Of a stretch of DNA of 22,296 nt, positions 1 through 7,993 are shown piece after piece. The stretch comes from CAYZJK01 sp964479125 (lineage in GTDB: Bacteria; Patescibacteriota; Saccharimonadia; Saccharimonadales; Saccharimonadaceae). The position numbers and the translations under genes are program-made. Where the stretch lies: NCBI GenBank assembly GCA_964479125.1, contig CAYZJK010000013.1, positions 1-22,296 of the forward strand. The letters run 5' to 3'. The notes under the pieces were generated by a model. That model was not told where the DNA came from, did not search any database, and worked only from the letters and a program-made list of their open reading frames with translations. Within the stretch, counting starts at the first letter, position 1. Each line of letters starts with the position of its first letter.

Positions 1-1178
1 TAGCGCCGTCTGAGCACTAAAATATCCCTAGCTACTACTTGATCTTCTCGCTTGTAGATTAGATCTTTGTCGATTAGCTTTTCATACCCTAGTGTACCGA
101 TGTTTGTAACAGCTGGCAATCTAGCTAAGTCACCTTGTTGCGTTGTCCAAGCTGGCACAGCTACGCATAGGATGGTGCCTGGTTGGGTCTGAGTGTGAAT
201 ATTCTTCAGGAAACTGTTAACGATGTTATTGCATAGCTTGCGGACCTCTTCTAGCTTCGCGTCACGCGGCGGAGCGCTAAATGGCTGACCCAGGTAGGTT
301 TCGCAGGCTATAGCTACTGGAGCGCCTTCTGGTAGTTTCCAGTCGTGCGTCATGGCGTCACCTTGTTTGATGTGGATGGTTAAATCGTCTCGTGGGTACT
401 TGCCTTGAAGCCAGTCCATGTTTCGTTGACTGTAGTCAATCATCTTATCGCTTAGATCTGTACCGATAACATTAAAGCCTCTAATCCAAGCCTCCTGTAA
501 AACTACACCAGTGCCACAAAAAGGATCAATGACGGTGTCGGCTGGTTGGCCGCCAAAATTGCCAGTGGCGATATTAACCATCATTAAAGCCAGCTTAGGC
601 GGTAGCATGCCTACGAAAGCGTCTCGAGCTGGTCGCTGTTGATCTCTTTCTGCTAGGGCAGTAATGTTTTGAGCACCTACACTCTCAGCTATATAAGTAT
701 TGCGAGAGGTGAAAATAATGAACAGTTCTTTTTTGTTAGGTGATAGTCCTAATTTATTGTGATGACTAACAGCGCTATTTAGATCAATGTCTTTATTAGG
801 AATTAGGCGCAGGCTCTTAGATGAGGCTTTGGCTCGTTTTTTAATGTTCATTCCGATGGTTTGCAGGTGGTTGCGAGTCACGAAAGACGGCGCATTGTAG
901 GCGCTGATACCTAGGGTAATTTTATTGTTCGGAACTGATTCAAGGTGTTTATTAAAGTATTCTTTACTTAGGAAGTCTCTAGCCTGATCCCAGCCACGAG
1001 CGGGAAGAGTTTTGATTACTCGGCCGGCTTTTTGGGTGCCGCCTAGTTTCTGGATATCAAAGTCTGCATCATCTTTGACGAGAGTAAACTGATTATCAAT
1101 AAGAGCGGTGTTATTGAACATAGAGGAAAGCTCTACGTGACTAAGTTCGGGTTGTCGTCCGAGGATACAAATTATCAT
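1..1178 (-). CDS. TRM11-like RNA (guanine-N2) methyltransferase, 3' end at window edge
   Basis: The reverse strand reads open from an ATG at 1176-1178 to the left edge, giving at least 392 residues. The N-terminus (MIICILGRQPELSHVEL) resembles the start of archaeal/eukaryotic Trm11 and TrmG10 proteins, which carry a THUMP-like region. Near residue 216 lies DPFCGTG, the SAM-binding motif I of class I methyltransferases, followed by an acidic strand end (VIGTDLSDKM). The catalytic motif IV, usually DPPY or NPPY, appears as CETYLGQPF; from memory, COG1041-type RNA methylases show a related EPYLGP form, so activity is not excluded. The likely role is SAM-dependent methylation of a guanine in tRNA; the target is an inference. 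The first codon beyond the edge starts with TA, so the stop may be right there. It diverges from the gene at 1225 and has its own TATAAT box six bases before the ATG. Confidence 0.8.
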   Translation of the reverse strand, partial: MIICILGRQPELSHVELSSMFNNTALIDNQFTLVKDDADFDIQKLGGTQKAGRVIKTLPARGWDQARDFLSKEYFNKHLESVPNNKITLGISAYNAPSFVTRNHLQTIGMNIKKRAKASSKSLRLIPNKDIDLNSAVSHHNKLGLSPNKKELFIIFTSRNTYIAESVGAQNITALAERDQQRPARDAFVGMLPPKLALMMVNIATGNFGGQPADTVIDPFCGTGVVLQEAWIRGFNVIGTDLSDKMIDYSQRNMDWLQGKYPRDDLTIHIKQGDAMTHDWKLPEGAPVAIACETYLGQPFSAPPRDAKLEEVRKLCNNIVNSFLKNIHTQTQPGTILCVAVPAWTTQQGDLARLPAVTNIGTLGYEKLIDKDLIYKREDQVVARDILVLRRR

Positions 1179-1184
1179 AGATAC

Positions 1185-1190
1185 ATTATA
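1185..1190 (-). promoter_or_regulatory. -10 box of the RNA methylase, leaderless type
   Basis: On the reverse strand TATAAT is followed by six bases and then the ATG at 1178. Transcription would start at or next to the start codon. No clear -35 box is seen. Confidence 0.55.
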
Positions 1191-1211
1191 GCTTATTCAC
1201 CATTAGGTACG

Positions 1212-1217
1212 TATAAT
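1212..1217 (+). promoter_or_regulatory. -10 box of the UPF0104-like gene, leaderless type
   Basis: TATAAT ends seven bases before the GTG start at 1225. Together with the box at 1185-1190 it makes a divergent promoter packed into 46 bases. Confidence 0.55.
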
Positions 1218-1224
1218 AAGAAGT

Positions 1225-2280
1225 GTGGTTAGGAAGGTATCGCTAAGAACATGGTTGAGCATCGCAACAGCTCTACTGCTGGTTGCTGTGCTGTATTTTT
1301 CAAGAAATGAAATATTACAGGCCTGGAGCCTAGTAGGGCAGTTGAATGTATGGCTACTAGTAGCCGCCATCATTCCTTTGCAGATCCTATCTTATTATGC
1401 GACTGGAGAGACTATGTTCTCTTATCTTCGCTCTCAAAAATTAGTTAGTTCAATCAAGCGTATTTCATTGGCTAGACTGTCGCTTGAAATGAACTTTGTG
1501 AACCATACGTTTCCTAGCGCTGGAGTGAGCGGTATGTCTTATACGGCATGGCGAATGAAACATATGGGCGTATCTTACTCTGATTCAACTACTGCTCAAC
1601 TAGTGAGATTGGTGGCAATTAGTGGAGGGTTTATCTTAATCCTGCTGGTGTCGGTGGTGTGGATGCTGTTAGATGGGTCGCTTAATCGCTGGGTGACCGG
1701 TGTTGTAGCGCTGCTCGTAGCTGCGCTAGCACTAGGTGTAGCGGCGATGACGTATATCCTCAGTAAGGAAGCACGAGTAGTTAAAATAGCTAAGACATTA
1801 AGCAAGATAGCCAATAAAATAGTTTACTTAGCTACCTTCGGTCGGAAGAAAGATTATTTCAGCGGTGGTTCGCTAGAAAGATTCTTCGTTAAAGTTGGAG
1901 TTGGCTTTCACAAAGTTCGGTCGAATAAGCAGGTTCTTATCGGGCCGCTACTATGGGGCGTAGTCTTTAGTGTCTGTGAGATTGGTATGTTCTACGTAGC
2001 ATTTCTAGCGCTAGGTGAGCCAATCAATCCGGCTCCACTAGCTATCGCTCACGCCCTAGCATCTATGGCTGGACTAGTAATGATCACTCCAGGTGGGGCA
2101 GGATTATACGAGGCAATTATGGTTGGTTTTCTATCTATTGTAGGTATTAATCCAGTTATTGGTATCGCTGGCATCGTGTTGGCGCGAGTAATATTAATCG
2201 GAGGGACAGTGATATTTGGCTATCCTTTCTATCAACAGGCAGTACTTAAGCATGGATCAAGACCAAAGACAGCTTCCTAG
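1225..2280 (+). CDS. UPF0104 / LPG-synthase transmembrane family protein
   Basis: A 351-residue integral membrane protein starting at GTG. Hydrophobic segments lie near residues 9-26, 40-58, 127-149, 155-178 and 238-262, with further ones from about 270 to the C-terminus. The motif TPGGAGLYEA near residue 288 is the hallmark PGG-G-E of the LPG_synthase_TM family (COG0392), which includes the flippase half of MprF and AglD-type proteins. There is no soluble aminoacyl-transferase domain, so lysyl-lipid synthesis is not supported; a lipid or lipid-linked glycan translocation role is an inference. The end overlaps xseA. The start is backed by the TATAAT box seven bases upstream. Confidence 0.8.
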   Translation: MVRKVSLRTWLSIATALLLVAVLYFSRNEILQAWSLVGQLNVWLLVAAIIPLQILSYYATGETMFSYLRSQKLVSSIKRISLARLSLEMNFVNHTFPSAGVSGMSYTAWRMKHMGVSYSDSTTAQLVRLVAISGGFILILLVSVVWMLLDGSLNRWVTGVVALLVAALALGVAAMTYILSKEARVVKIAKTLSKIANKIVYLATFGRKKDYFSGGSLERFFVKVGVGFHKVRSNKQVLIGPLLWGVVFSVCEIGMFYVAFLALGEPINPAPLAIAHALASMAGLVMITPGGAGLYEAIMVGFLSIVGINPVIGIAGIVLARVILIGGTVIFGYPFYQQAVLKHGSRPKTAS

Positions 2281-3358
2281 TTTTAGTGTTAGTGAATTTA
2301 TAGCGGTCACCAACCAAACCTTAGATATGGCTTATCCAGCCGTCGTAATTGAGGGTGAGGTTGACTCTTTTAAGGTTAATCAAGGTAAGTATGTCTTTTT
2401 TAATCTAAAAGATAATGAATCTTCGGTTGGCTGTTTTATGATGCTGTTTCAGATGCGCACACCTTTGCAGGATGGAATGAAGGTGGTGGTTAGGGCTAGA
2501 CCTAAGCTAACTAAGTGGGGAAAGTTTAGCCTGACGATTGATGCGGTTAGACCGGTCGGAGAAGGTAGTCTTAAGAAGAGTTTTGAACTCTTAAAGGCTA
2601 AGTTGGATAAAGAGGGTTTGTTTTCACCTGAGCGAAAGAGGTTGTTGCCGGAATCTATTAACAAGGTAGGTTTAATCGCTAGTACCGAGTCAGCTGGGTA
2701 CGCAGATTTTACGACCATTGCAGCTCAGCGGTGGGGTGGTATTGAGTTTCAGGTTTACCATGTTCAGGTGCAGGGCGAATCTTCTCCAGATAAAATTATT
2801 AAAGCGATTGAATACTTTAATACCAGAGAAGAACTAGTTGACTGCCTAGTGTTGATTAGAGGTGGAGGTAGCCTAGATGACCTAGCTTCATTTAATGATG
2901 AGGCGGTTGTTAGAGCGATTGCAGCTAGCCGTATTCCAACTGTAGTCGGAGTAGGTCATGAAACTGACACCACTTTGAGCGACTTGGCAGCGGATGTTCG
3001 AGCGGCAACTCCAAGTAATGCGGCTGAGATTATTACGCCGGACAAGGCTGACGTTAAGCGCTACGTAGAAGGTCTTGTTACGGGAGTGCCTCGACGCATC
3101 CAGTTAGTCCTCGATACTAAGGTTCTAAATGTAGCAGGGTTGATTGATCGTCTGGACCGGACAATTGATCTTAAGATTGAAAGCTATCAGGATGCGGTTA
3201 AGGGTTCGGTGCAGTTGCTGGAGTCTTATAATCCAGCTAATGTCTTGAGGCGAGGGTATTCAATTATTAGAGGTACTCCTGCTGTCGGTTCAGATATTCA
3301 GATAGAAACTAACGAAGCTATAATTAAGGCAGAGGTAAAATCTTATGAAAGAAAATAA
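2252..3358 (+). CDS. xseA: Exodeoxyribonuclease VII large subunit
   Basis: This is the catalytic subunit of exonuclease VII, which degrades single-stranded DNA to oligonucleotides together with XseB. From the ATG at 2252 it has 368 residues, shorter than the roughly 450 of E. coli; the C-terminal coiled-coil part appears reduced. An OB-fold covers about residues 8-105 (FSVSEFIAVTNQTL, VIEGEVDSF, YVFFNLKD). The catalytic region has LIRGGGSLDDLASFND and VVGVGHETDTTLSDLAADVRA with TPSNAAE, all family signatures. The ATG lies inside the end of the preceding gene (29-base overlap), suggesting translational coupling. An in-frame TTG at 2216 has a GGAGGG ten bases before it and would add 12 residues, so the start is not certain. 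The 3' end overlaps xseB by 14 bases. Confidence 0.93.
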   Translation: MDQDQRQLPSFSVSEFIAVTNQTLDMAYPAVVIEGEVDSFKVNQGKYVFFNLKDNESSVGCFMMLFQMRTPLQDGMKVVVRARPKLTKWGKFSLTIDAVRPVGEGSLKKSFELLKAKLDKEGLFSPERKRLLPESINKVGLIASTESAGYADFTTIAAQRWGGIEFQVYHVQVQGESSPDKIIKAIEYFNTREELVDCLVLIRGGGSLDDLASFNDEAVVRAIAASRIPTVVGVGHETDTTLSDLAADVRAATPSNAAEIITPDKADVKRYVEGLVTGVPRRIQLVLDTKVLNVAGLIDRLDRTIDLKIESYQDAVKGSVQLLESYNPANVLRRGYSIIRGTPAVGSDIQIETNEAIIKAEVKSYERK

Positions 3359-3539
3359 AGTTACTTTAGATGACAAAATTAAAGAGTTAGAAAAGCAAGT
3401 TGCCTGGTTTGAGGGCGAAGATTTTACGGTCGAGGAGGCGGTTGATCGCTATAAGTCAACCAAGAAGCTAGCTGAAGATATCGCTAAGGACATCGAAGAG
3501 CTAAAAAACGTCATTACCGTTATTAAAAAAGAAGATTAG
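3345..3539 (+). CDS. xseB: Exodeoxyribonuclease VII small subunit
   Basis: A 64-residue, highly charged helical protein, the usual size for XseB. The family pattern is visible in IKELEKQVAWFEGEDFTVEE and AVDRYKSTKKLAEDI, the helical hairpin that coats the long helices of XseA. The start overlaps the end of xseA by 14 bases and has an AGAGGTA site just upstream, so the two subunits are translated together. Confidence 0.9.
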   Translation: MKENKVTLDDKIKELEKQVAWFEGEDFTVEEAVDRYKSTKKLAEDIAKDIEELKNVITVIKKED

Positions 3540-3541
3540 CG

Positions 3542-4057
3542 ATGAGCTTGTTGCTGGTTATCCTGGCAGTTATAGTTGGTGTGTTTGTGCTGACGGTAAT
3601 TATTGGTGCTCCATATGTACCGTCGCATCGGAGTGATCTTGATGAAGCTTTTTCAAAACTTAGACCGTTAACATCTTCTGATGTTCTGCTTGATTTAGGC
3701 GGTGGCGACGGGGTGGTATGCCTGGAGGCTTGCAAGCTGGGCGCTAGGTCTATTAATTACGAGATTAACCCGATACTGATATTGATCTCTAGGTTTAGGT
3801 TGCGTCAATTTAAGAATCGATATAGGGCTAGGATGGTTAACTATCTGCAGGCAAAGATATCATCTGACGTAACGGTGATATATGTCTTTAGTGAGTCTAG
3901 GCATATTGCTGGCATATATAAGAAAATTCAAAATGAGGCAACTCAGCAGCAGAAGTCTTTTGATGTGATAAGTTATGGTTTTGAGTTTCCTGAAGTGGAA
4001 TATAAAAAGCGGAGTGCCACTCATTTTCTTTATCGAGTCGAGCCTTTACTTACTTGA
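3542..4057 (+). CDS. Membrane-anchored SAM methyltransferase, FAM173-like
   Basis: A 171-residue protein starting two bases after xseB ends. Residues about 2-22 form one hydrophobic helix, directly followed by GAPYVPS. Then come DVLLDLGGGDGVV (SAM motif I, near residue 47), SINYEINPILI (acidic end of strand 2 with Asn-Pro) and TVIYVFS (motif IV region). This order of helix, PYVP, glycine loop and E-x-N-P matches my memory of the FAM173 / ATPSC-KMT family, whose mitochondrial members methylate a lysine of the ATP synthase c subunit or of the ADP/ATP carrier. The bacterial substrate is unknown; a membrane-protein lysine is an inference. It ends with TGA two bases past an in-frame TTG of the next reading frame, without further overlap with the start I prefer for that gene. 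Confidence 0.7.
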   Translation: MSLLLVILAVIVGVFVLTVIIGAPYVPSHRSDLDEAFSKLRPLTSSDVLLDLGGGDGVVCLEACKLGARSINYEINPILILISRFRLRQFKNRYRARMVNYLQAKISSDVTVIYVFSESRHIAGIYKKIQNEATQQQKSFDVISYGFEFPEVEYKKRSATHFLYRVEPLLT

Positions 4058-4067
4058 GGTGTAATAC

Positions 4068-4073
4068 TATAAT
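4068..4073 (+). promoter_or_regulatory. -10 box, leaderless type, for the gene at 4081
   Basis: TACTATAAT contains TATAAT ending exactly seven bases before the ATG at 4081. The upstream in-frame TTG (4054) and ATG (4072) lie before or inside this box, so they are unlikely starts. Confidence 0.55.
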
Positions 4074-4080
4074 GACGCTT

Positions 4081-4737
4081 ATGAATAGGCAAAATATAAA
4101 TAAAGAGTCCGGCAACACTATGCTTATAGTGGTGATCGTGGTCTTAACGATCATGACCATCGTTTTTGGCGGTCTAGCAATTTGGTCATATGTTAACTAC
4201 CAAAACGCCTACAACGACGTTGAGGGGCAAAAAGAAGTGGCAGCAGCTCAAGCTCGTCAGGAACAGGCTGAAAAGTCTCTGCAAGAGTTTACCGAGCGCG
4301 AAAAAGAGCCTAACGCTAGGTTTGTTGGCCCAGACGATTACGGTCGACTAGAGTTCAACTACCCAAAGACATGGAGCGTACATGAGGCAACTGATATCTC
4401 TAGGGGTGGTACTTACGAAGCGTACCTAAACCCAGGTGTAGTTCCGCCAATCGGGCGAGATCAGCAGTTTGCTCTACGTGTAACTATTGAGAGTAAAGAT
4501 TACGACGCTGTTGTAGCTGGCTATGCCAACCTCGTTCGAAAAGGTGATCTTCGTTCAGGAGTAACTACCACGAGCGGTAACCAGGGAACACGGTTTGATG
4601 GCAACTTCTCTAATAATATCCGTGGCTCAGCTGTGGTATATAAGATTCGAGATAAAACAGTGACACTTAGAACTGATGCTGAGACGTTTATGACAGACTT
4701 CGACCGCATTATTCAAACGATCACTTACAACGATTAA
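4081..4737 (+). CDS. Single-pass membrane-anchored extracytoplasmic protein of unknown role
   Basis: From the ATG at 4081 it has 218 residues. A short polar start is followed by a strong hydrophobic segment (about residues 15-37, MLIVVIVVLTIMTIVFGGLAI), then a charged, probably coiled-coil stretch (EVAAAQARQEQAEKSLQEF, about 50-75) and a beta-rich domain (from GRLEFNYPKTWSVHE, about 98, to the end). The NYPKTW pattern recalls PsbP-like or lipoprotein domains with a -YP-W- start, but I cannot name a family. Topology would place the C-terminal domain outside the membrane. It has no lipobox cysteine. The start choice rests on the -10 box at 4068-4073. The gene is closed by a terminator at 4761-4808. 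Confidence 0.75.
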   Translation: MNRQNINKESGNTMLIVVIVVLTIMTIVFGGLAIWSYVNYQNAYNDVEGQKEVAAAQARQEQAEKSLQEFTEREKEPNARFVGPDDYGRLEFNYPKTWSVHEATDISRGGTYEAYLNPGVVPPIGRDQQFALRVTIESKDYDAVVAGYANLVRKGDLRSGVTTTSGNQGTRFDGNFSNNIRGSAVVYKIRDKTVTLRTDAETFMTDFDRIIQTITYND

Positions 4738-4760
4738 TTGAACCAGTAGCAGTATATAAA

Positions 4761-4808
4761 CACCCCTCATCGTGATAAGATAATATTACATGAAGAGGGG
4801 TGTTTTTT
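4761..4808 (+). terminator. Rho-independent terminator overlapping the next gene's start
   Basis: CACCCCTC (4761-4768) pairs with GAGGGGTG (4795-4802), followed by six T. The 26-base loop holds AT-rich -10-like sequence and the ATG of the histidine kinase at 4790. Transcripts starting inside the loop would lack the left arm, so the hairpin would stop only read-through from upstream. Confidence 0.6.
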
Positions 4809-5524
4809 ATGAGACCGGGGATAAAAATGTTAGGTCCACAGAGTTGGGTTTGACGCCGGATATTGCTGCTCTAGCACATGAATTAAAGACGCCTCTTTCT
4901 CTGATTAGACAGCTGGCTTTATTTGCTAACCAGGACTACTTATCTGACGCACAGAAGCTTGAGTCGATTGAACGAATAGCAGCTACGAGTGACCGGGCTT
5001 TAAGGCTAGTCGGGGACTTAACGAAACTATTTTCGATGAGGGAGTCTGAACTGGCTATTGTTGAGACTGAGCCAGTTAATGTGGTTGGTTTATGCGAAGA
5101 GGTGGCGCACGAATTGTGGCCTCTATACAAGGCTCATGAAAAGCAGATTGAGGTGCCTATGGTGCGAGGATCTTATATAGCCGTTGGTCACCGAGAACTA
5201 CTGAGGCGGGTATTATTAAATTACGCTGATAATGCACTTAAGTATTCAAATGACGACAGTATTGTTAGGTTTTCTGTAGCTAAAAGCGGTGATCAGGTTA
5301 GGGTAGGCGTCAGAGATAGCGGGCCGGTGTTAAGTCGAAGTGATATTGATAAGGCTATTAAGAACGCCTCCGTGACTGGACGACCTCTCAGTAGTGGACT
5401 TGGTTTAAGTATTGCTGAATACTTTGCTAGGTGTATGCAGGGTGGAACGGGTACAATAAGACATAAGGATGGGATGACGTTTTATGTAGCAGTCCCATTA
5501 TCGGAGCAGTTGTCACTACTATGA
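4790..5524 (+). CDS. Soluble sensor histidine kinase
   Basis: A 244-residue kinase with only the catalytic core. HisKA has the H box LAHELKTPLSLIRQ with phospho-accepting His30. HATPase_c has the N box LLNYADNALKYS (about 143-154), G1 VRDSGP and G2 GLGLSIAEYF. There is no membrane segment and no sensor domain, so the signal is cytoplasmic or comes through a partner. The 3' end overlaps the receiver gene by ATGA, so both form one two-component unit. The start is uncertain: the ATG sits inside a terminator loop and its first codons are the right arm and T-run. A TTG at 4847 is an alternative. Candidate -10 boxes (TAAGAT 4776-4781 or GATAAT 4779-4784) would make it leaderless. Confidence 0.85.
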   Translation: MKRGVFYETGDKNVRSTELGLTPDIAALAHELKTPLSLIRQLALFANQDYLSDAQKLESIERIAATSDRALRLVGDLTKLFSMRESELAIVETEPVNVVGLCEEVAHELWPLYKAHEKQIEVPMVRGSYIAVGHRELLRRVLLNYADNALKYSNDDSIVRFSVAKSGDQVRVGVRDSGPVLSRSDIDKAIKNASVTGRPLSSGLGLSIAEYFARCMQGGTGTIRHKDGMTFYVAVPLSEQLSLL

Positions 5525-5898
5525 GCGCAATAAAAGTTTTACTACTAGAAGATGATAGGTGGCAGGCGGACTTATACGAGTCTCAGTTAAAACACGAGGG
5601 GTATCGGGTCCTGGTCGTAGATTCTCCTCATGAAGCAGTCTTGGCAATCGATGATTATTCGCCCGATGTAGTTGTGGCGGATGTTTTATTAAAGGGGAAT
5701 ACTGTTTTTCCATTAATCCATGAAATGGCTTCACATGAAGACGTATGGAGCGTGCCGATTATATTAATTACCACGGAAGCATCACTCTTAGGGCAGGCTG
5801 ACTTGAGTCAGTACGGTGTAGTATCCGTCTTAGATAAGGCCACTATGGGAGTAGATGATATAGTCGCCTCCATAAGGAGAGTGACGCATGAAAGTTGA
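5521..5898 (+). CDS. Stand-alone response regulator receiver domain
   Basis: A 125-residue CheY-like receiver with no output domain. The acidic pocket is Glu10-Asp11-Asp12 (LLEDDRW), the phospho-acceptor is Asp54 (VVVADVLL), the switch threonine is Thr84 (ILITTEA) and the conserved lysine is Lys106 (VLDKAT). All key residues are present, so it should be phosphorylated by the preceding kinase. Without a DNA-binding domain it probably acts by protein contact; the target is unknown. It overlaps the kinase by 4 bases and recO by 11 bases. Confidence 0.88.
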   Translation: MSAIKVLLLEDDRWQADLYESQLKHEGYRVLVVDSPHEAVLAIDDYSPDVVVADVLLKGNTVFPLIHEMASHEDVWSVPIILITTEASLLGQADLSQYGVVSVLDKATMGVDDIVASIRRVTHES

Positions 5899-6562
5899 AA
5901 AGGTTCAGGCAATAGTCCTGAGGCGGACTAACTACGGCGAGGCTGATCGAGTGGTGCAGTGTATCACTCCTAAGGGGAGGCGTAGCTTCATGGCTAAGGG
6001 TGTACGTAAGCCAATGTCGAAGTTAGCTGGGGGTATTGAACTATTTAGTGTCTCAGAAATTATAATCCGACACGGCAGGGGTGAGCTAGGTATATTGAGT
6101 TCGGCTCGGATGCAGAATTTCTACCGACGCATCCTTGAAGATTATGAACGGCTGACTTTTGCCTACGAGGCTTTAAAGAAAGTGGCTCAGGGTTCAGAGC
6201 TAGTCGACGACCCAGAATGGTATGGCGTGACTCTCCAAACTCTAGAAGCTCTCAATCAACTAGATGCTCCACTGCCTTTAATTAAAACTTGGTTTTACCT
6301 TAACTCGTCTAAAGTAGCTGGCGAGGACTTAAATATATGGCGCGATGCTGAAGGGTCTAAATTAGAGCCAGGTGTTAAGTATCGATACGATGTCTTGAGT
6401 GATTCTTTTGTAGCTGATCCAAACGGTCTTGTGACAGAGAATCACATTAAAATCCTGCGCGTTCTTCACGAAAAGCCACTTCAGGTTGGCCTGAGGGTGT
6501 CGGACTCAAGAAAGTATATGACTGAGCTGTTGGCGATCAGTATGCATCACGCTGGGGTGTAA
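5888..6562 (+). CDS. recO: DNA repair protein RecO
   Basis: A 224-residue RecO, which anneals strands and loads RecA with RecR in RecF-pathway recombination. The N-terminal OB fold is clear: VQAIVLRRTNYGEADRVVQ, ITPKGRRSFMAKGVRKPMSKL, GIELFSVSEIII. The helical part follows (RILEDYERLTFAYEALKKV; PLIKTWFYLNSSKVAG). Typical RecO proteins carry a four-cysteine zinc site after this helix. Here the region (about residues 150-190) has none, and the only cysteine is in VVQCITP near the N-terminus. It overlaps the receiver gene by 11 bases. recO in an operon with a two-component pair is unusual. Confidence 0.85.
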   Translation: MKVEKVQAIVLRRTNYGEADRVVQCITPKGRRSFMAKGVRKPMSKLAGGIELFSVSEIIIRHGRGELGILSSARMQNFYRRILEDYERLTFAYEALKKVAQGSELVDDPEWYGVTLQTLEALNQLDAPLPLIKTWFYLNSSKVAGEDLNIWRDAEGSKLEPGVKYRYDVLSDSFVADPNGLVTENHIKILRVLHEKPLQVGLRVSDSRKYMTELLAISMHHAGV

Positions 6563-6582
6563 AACTGTTGTAATCTCTGTGG

Positions 6583-6588
6583 TATACT
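6583..6588 (+). promoter_or_regulatory. -10 box of glyS
   Basis: TATACT ends nine bases before the ATG at 6598. The mRNA would have zero to three leader bases. No good -35 box is seen. Confidence 0.45.
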
Positions 6589-6597
6589 AGCACTAAT

Positions 6598-7950
6598 ATG
6601 AGTAAGCATCACAAGAACGAGAAAATGGAGTCAATTGTAAGCCTAGCAAGGCGCCGTGGATTTATTTATCCAGGAAGTGACGTCTACGGGGGGCTGAGTG
6701 GAACCTGGGATTACGGACCGCTAGGGGTGACTTTAAAGCGAGCTGTGATGCAAGCCTGGTGGAGTCATTTCGTTGATAGTCGTGATGACATGTACGGTGT
6801 TGATGCGGCAATCTTGATGAACCAAAAAGTATGGCAGGCTAGTGGGCACGTCGATACTTTCGTCGACCCACTATGTGAGGATACGGTTAATAAGAAGCGC
6901 TACCGAACAGACCACGTCTTAAAAGATAATGGCATTGATGCGGATGGTCTAACTATCGAGCAGATGGATGCTGCGATTGAAGAAAAAGGCATTAAGAGCC
7001 CTGATGGCAATCCGCTATCTAAGTCACGCACATTCAACATGATGTTTAAGACTCATGTTGGTGCAACTGAGGACGCAGGCTCTGTTAGTTACTTGAGGCC
7101 TGAGACTGCTCAAGGTATCTTTACTAACTACAAGAACGTGGTTGATAGTTTCTACCCAGATCTGCCATTTGGTATTGCTCAGCAGGGTAAGGCATTTAGG
7201 AATGAAATTAGCCCGCGAGACTTTGTCTTTAGGTCACGTGAGTTTGAGCAAATGGAAATCCAGTATTTTGTTCACCCGTCAGATTGGGAGCGAGCATTTG
7301 AGATGCTTCGACAAAGTACACATGACTTCCTAACTTACTTAGGTCTAGATGAAAATAAGATACACGAACTAGATGTACCGGAAGAAGACAGGGCTCACTA
7401 CAGCAAGAAGACAATTGATATAGAGTACGACTATCCGACTGGTCGTGATGAGTTATTAGGTATAGCCTATAGGACCGACTTTGACCTATCTAATATCCAG
7501 CGCGTGAGCGGCAAGAGTATGGAGTATCAAATCAAGGGTACTAACGAGAAGCTAGTTCCTCACGTAATCGAACCTTCATTTGGTGTTGAGCGCATGGTGA
7601 TGGCTATTCTGTCTGAAGCTTACACTGAGGACGAAGTTAACGGCGAGAAGCGAATCGTTCTGCGACTACCTCATCATCTAGCGCCAGTAAAGTTTGCTGT
7701 ATCTCCACTCCTTAAGAACAAGCAAGAGCTAGTTGAAAAAGCTGAGGAAGTTTACCGAGATCTTAAGAAGAAGTACGGCAATGTGATGTGGGACGACAGT
7801 GGTAATATTGGTAAGCGATATCGCCGACAGGATGAAATCGGAACACCTTATTGTGTAGTAATTGACTTCGACACACTAGAGGATGGCACGGTGACTGTAC
7901 GAGACCGAGACACGACTGAGCAGAAGCGAGTTAAGCCCGAAGAATTATAA
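6598..7950 (+). CDS. glyS: Glycyl-tRNA synthetase, alpha2 type
   Basis: A 450-residue class II synthetase that charges tRNA-Gly; it is the single-chain eukaryote/archaeon-like dimeric type (also called GlyQS or GRS1), not the alpha2beta2 bacterial type. Motif 1 region: GGLSGTWDYGPLGVTLKRA. SYLRPETAQGIFTNYKNV and QQGKAFRNEISPRDFVFRSREFEQ-E include motif 2 and glycine-pocket residues. Motif 3 is HVIEPSFGVERMVMAIL. The C-terminal anticodon-binding domain starts at LPHHLAPVKFAVSPL and runs to the end. The length is near the usual 450-460. The gene has its own promoter and a strong terminator, so it is a single-gene unit. Confidence 0.96.
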   Translation: MSKHHKNEKMESIVSLARRRGFIYPGSDVYGGLSGTWDYGPLGVTLKRAVMQAWWSHFVDSRDDMYGVDAAILMNQKVWQASGHVDTFVDPLCEDTVNKKRYRTDHVLKDNGIDADGLTIEQMDAAIEEKGIKSPDGNPLSKSRTFNMMFKTHVGATEDAGSVSYLRPETAQGIFTNYKNVVDSFYPDLPFGIAQQGKAFRNEISPRDFVFRSREFEQMEIQYFVHPSDWERAFEMLRQSTHDFLTYLGLDENKIHELDVPEEDRAHYSKKTIDIEYDYPTGRDELLGIAYRTDFDLSNIQRVSGKSMEYQIKGTNEKLVPHVIEPSFGVERMVMAILSEAYTEDEVNGEKRIVLRLPHHLAPVKFAVSPLLKNKQELVEKAEEVYRDLKKKYGNVMWDDSGNIGKRYRRQDEIGTPYCVVIDFDTLEDGTVTVRDRDTTEQKRVKPEEL

Positions 7951-7954
7951 AACT

Positions 7955-7982
7955 ACGACACCTGATTACAGGTGTCGTTTTT
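7955..7982 (+). terminator. Rho-independent terminator of glyS
   Basis: Perfect 10-bp stem ACGACACCTG / CAGGTGTCGT with an ATTA loop, then five T. Confidence 0.9.
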
Positions 7983-7993
7983 GCTGATAGGTA

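Noticed and set aside
1225..2280. MprF lysyl-lipid synthase
   Set aside because: Only the membrane half is present; the aminoacyl-transferase domain is missing.
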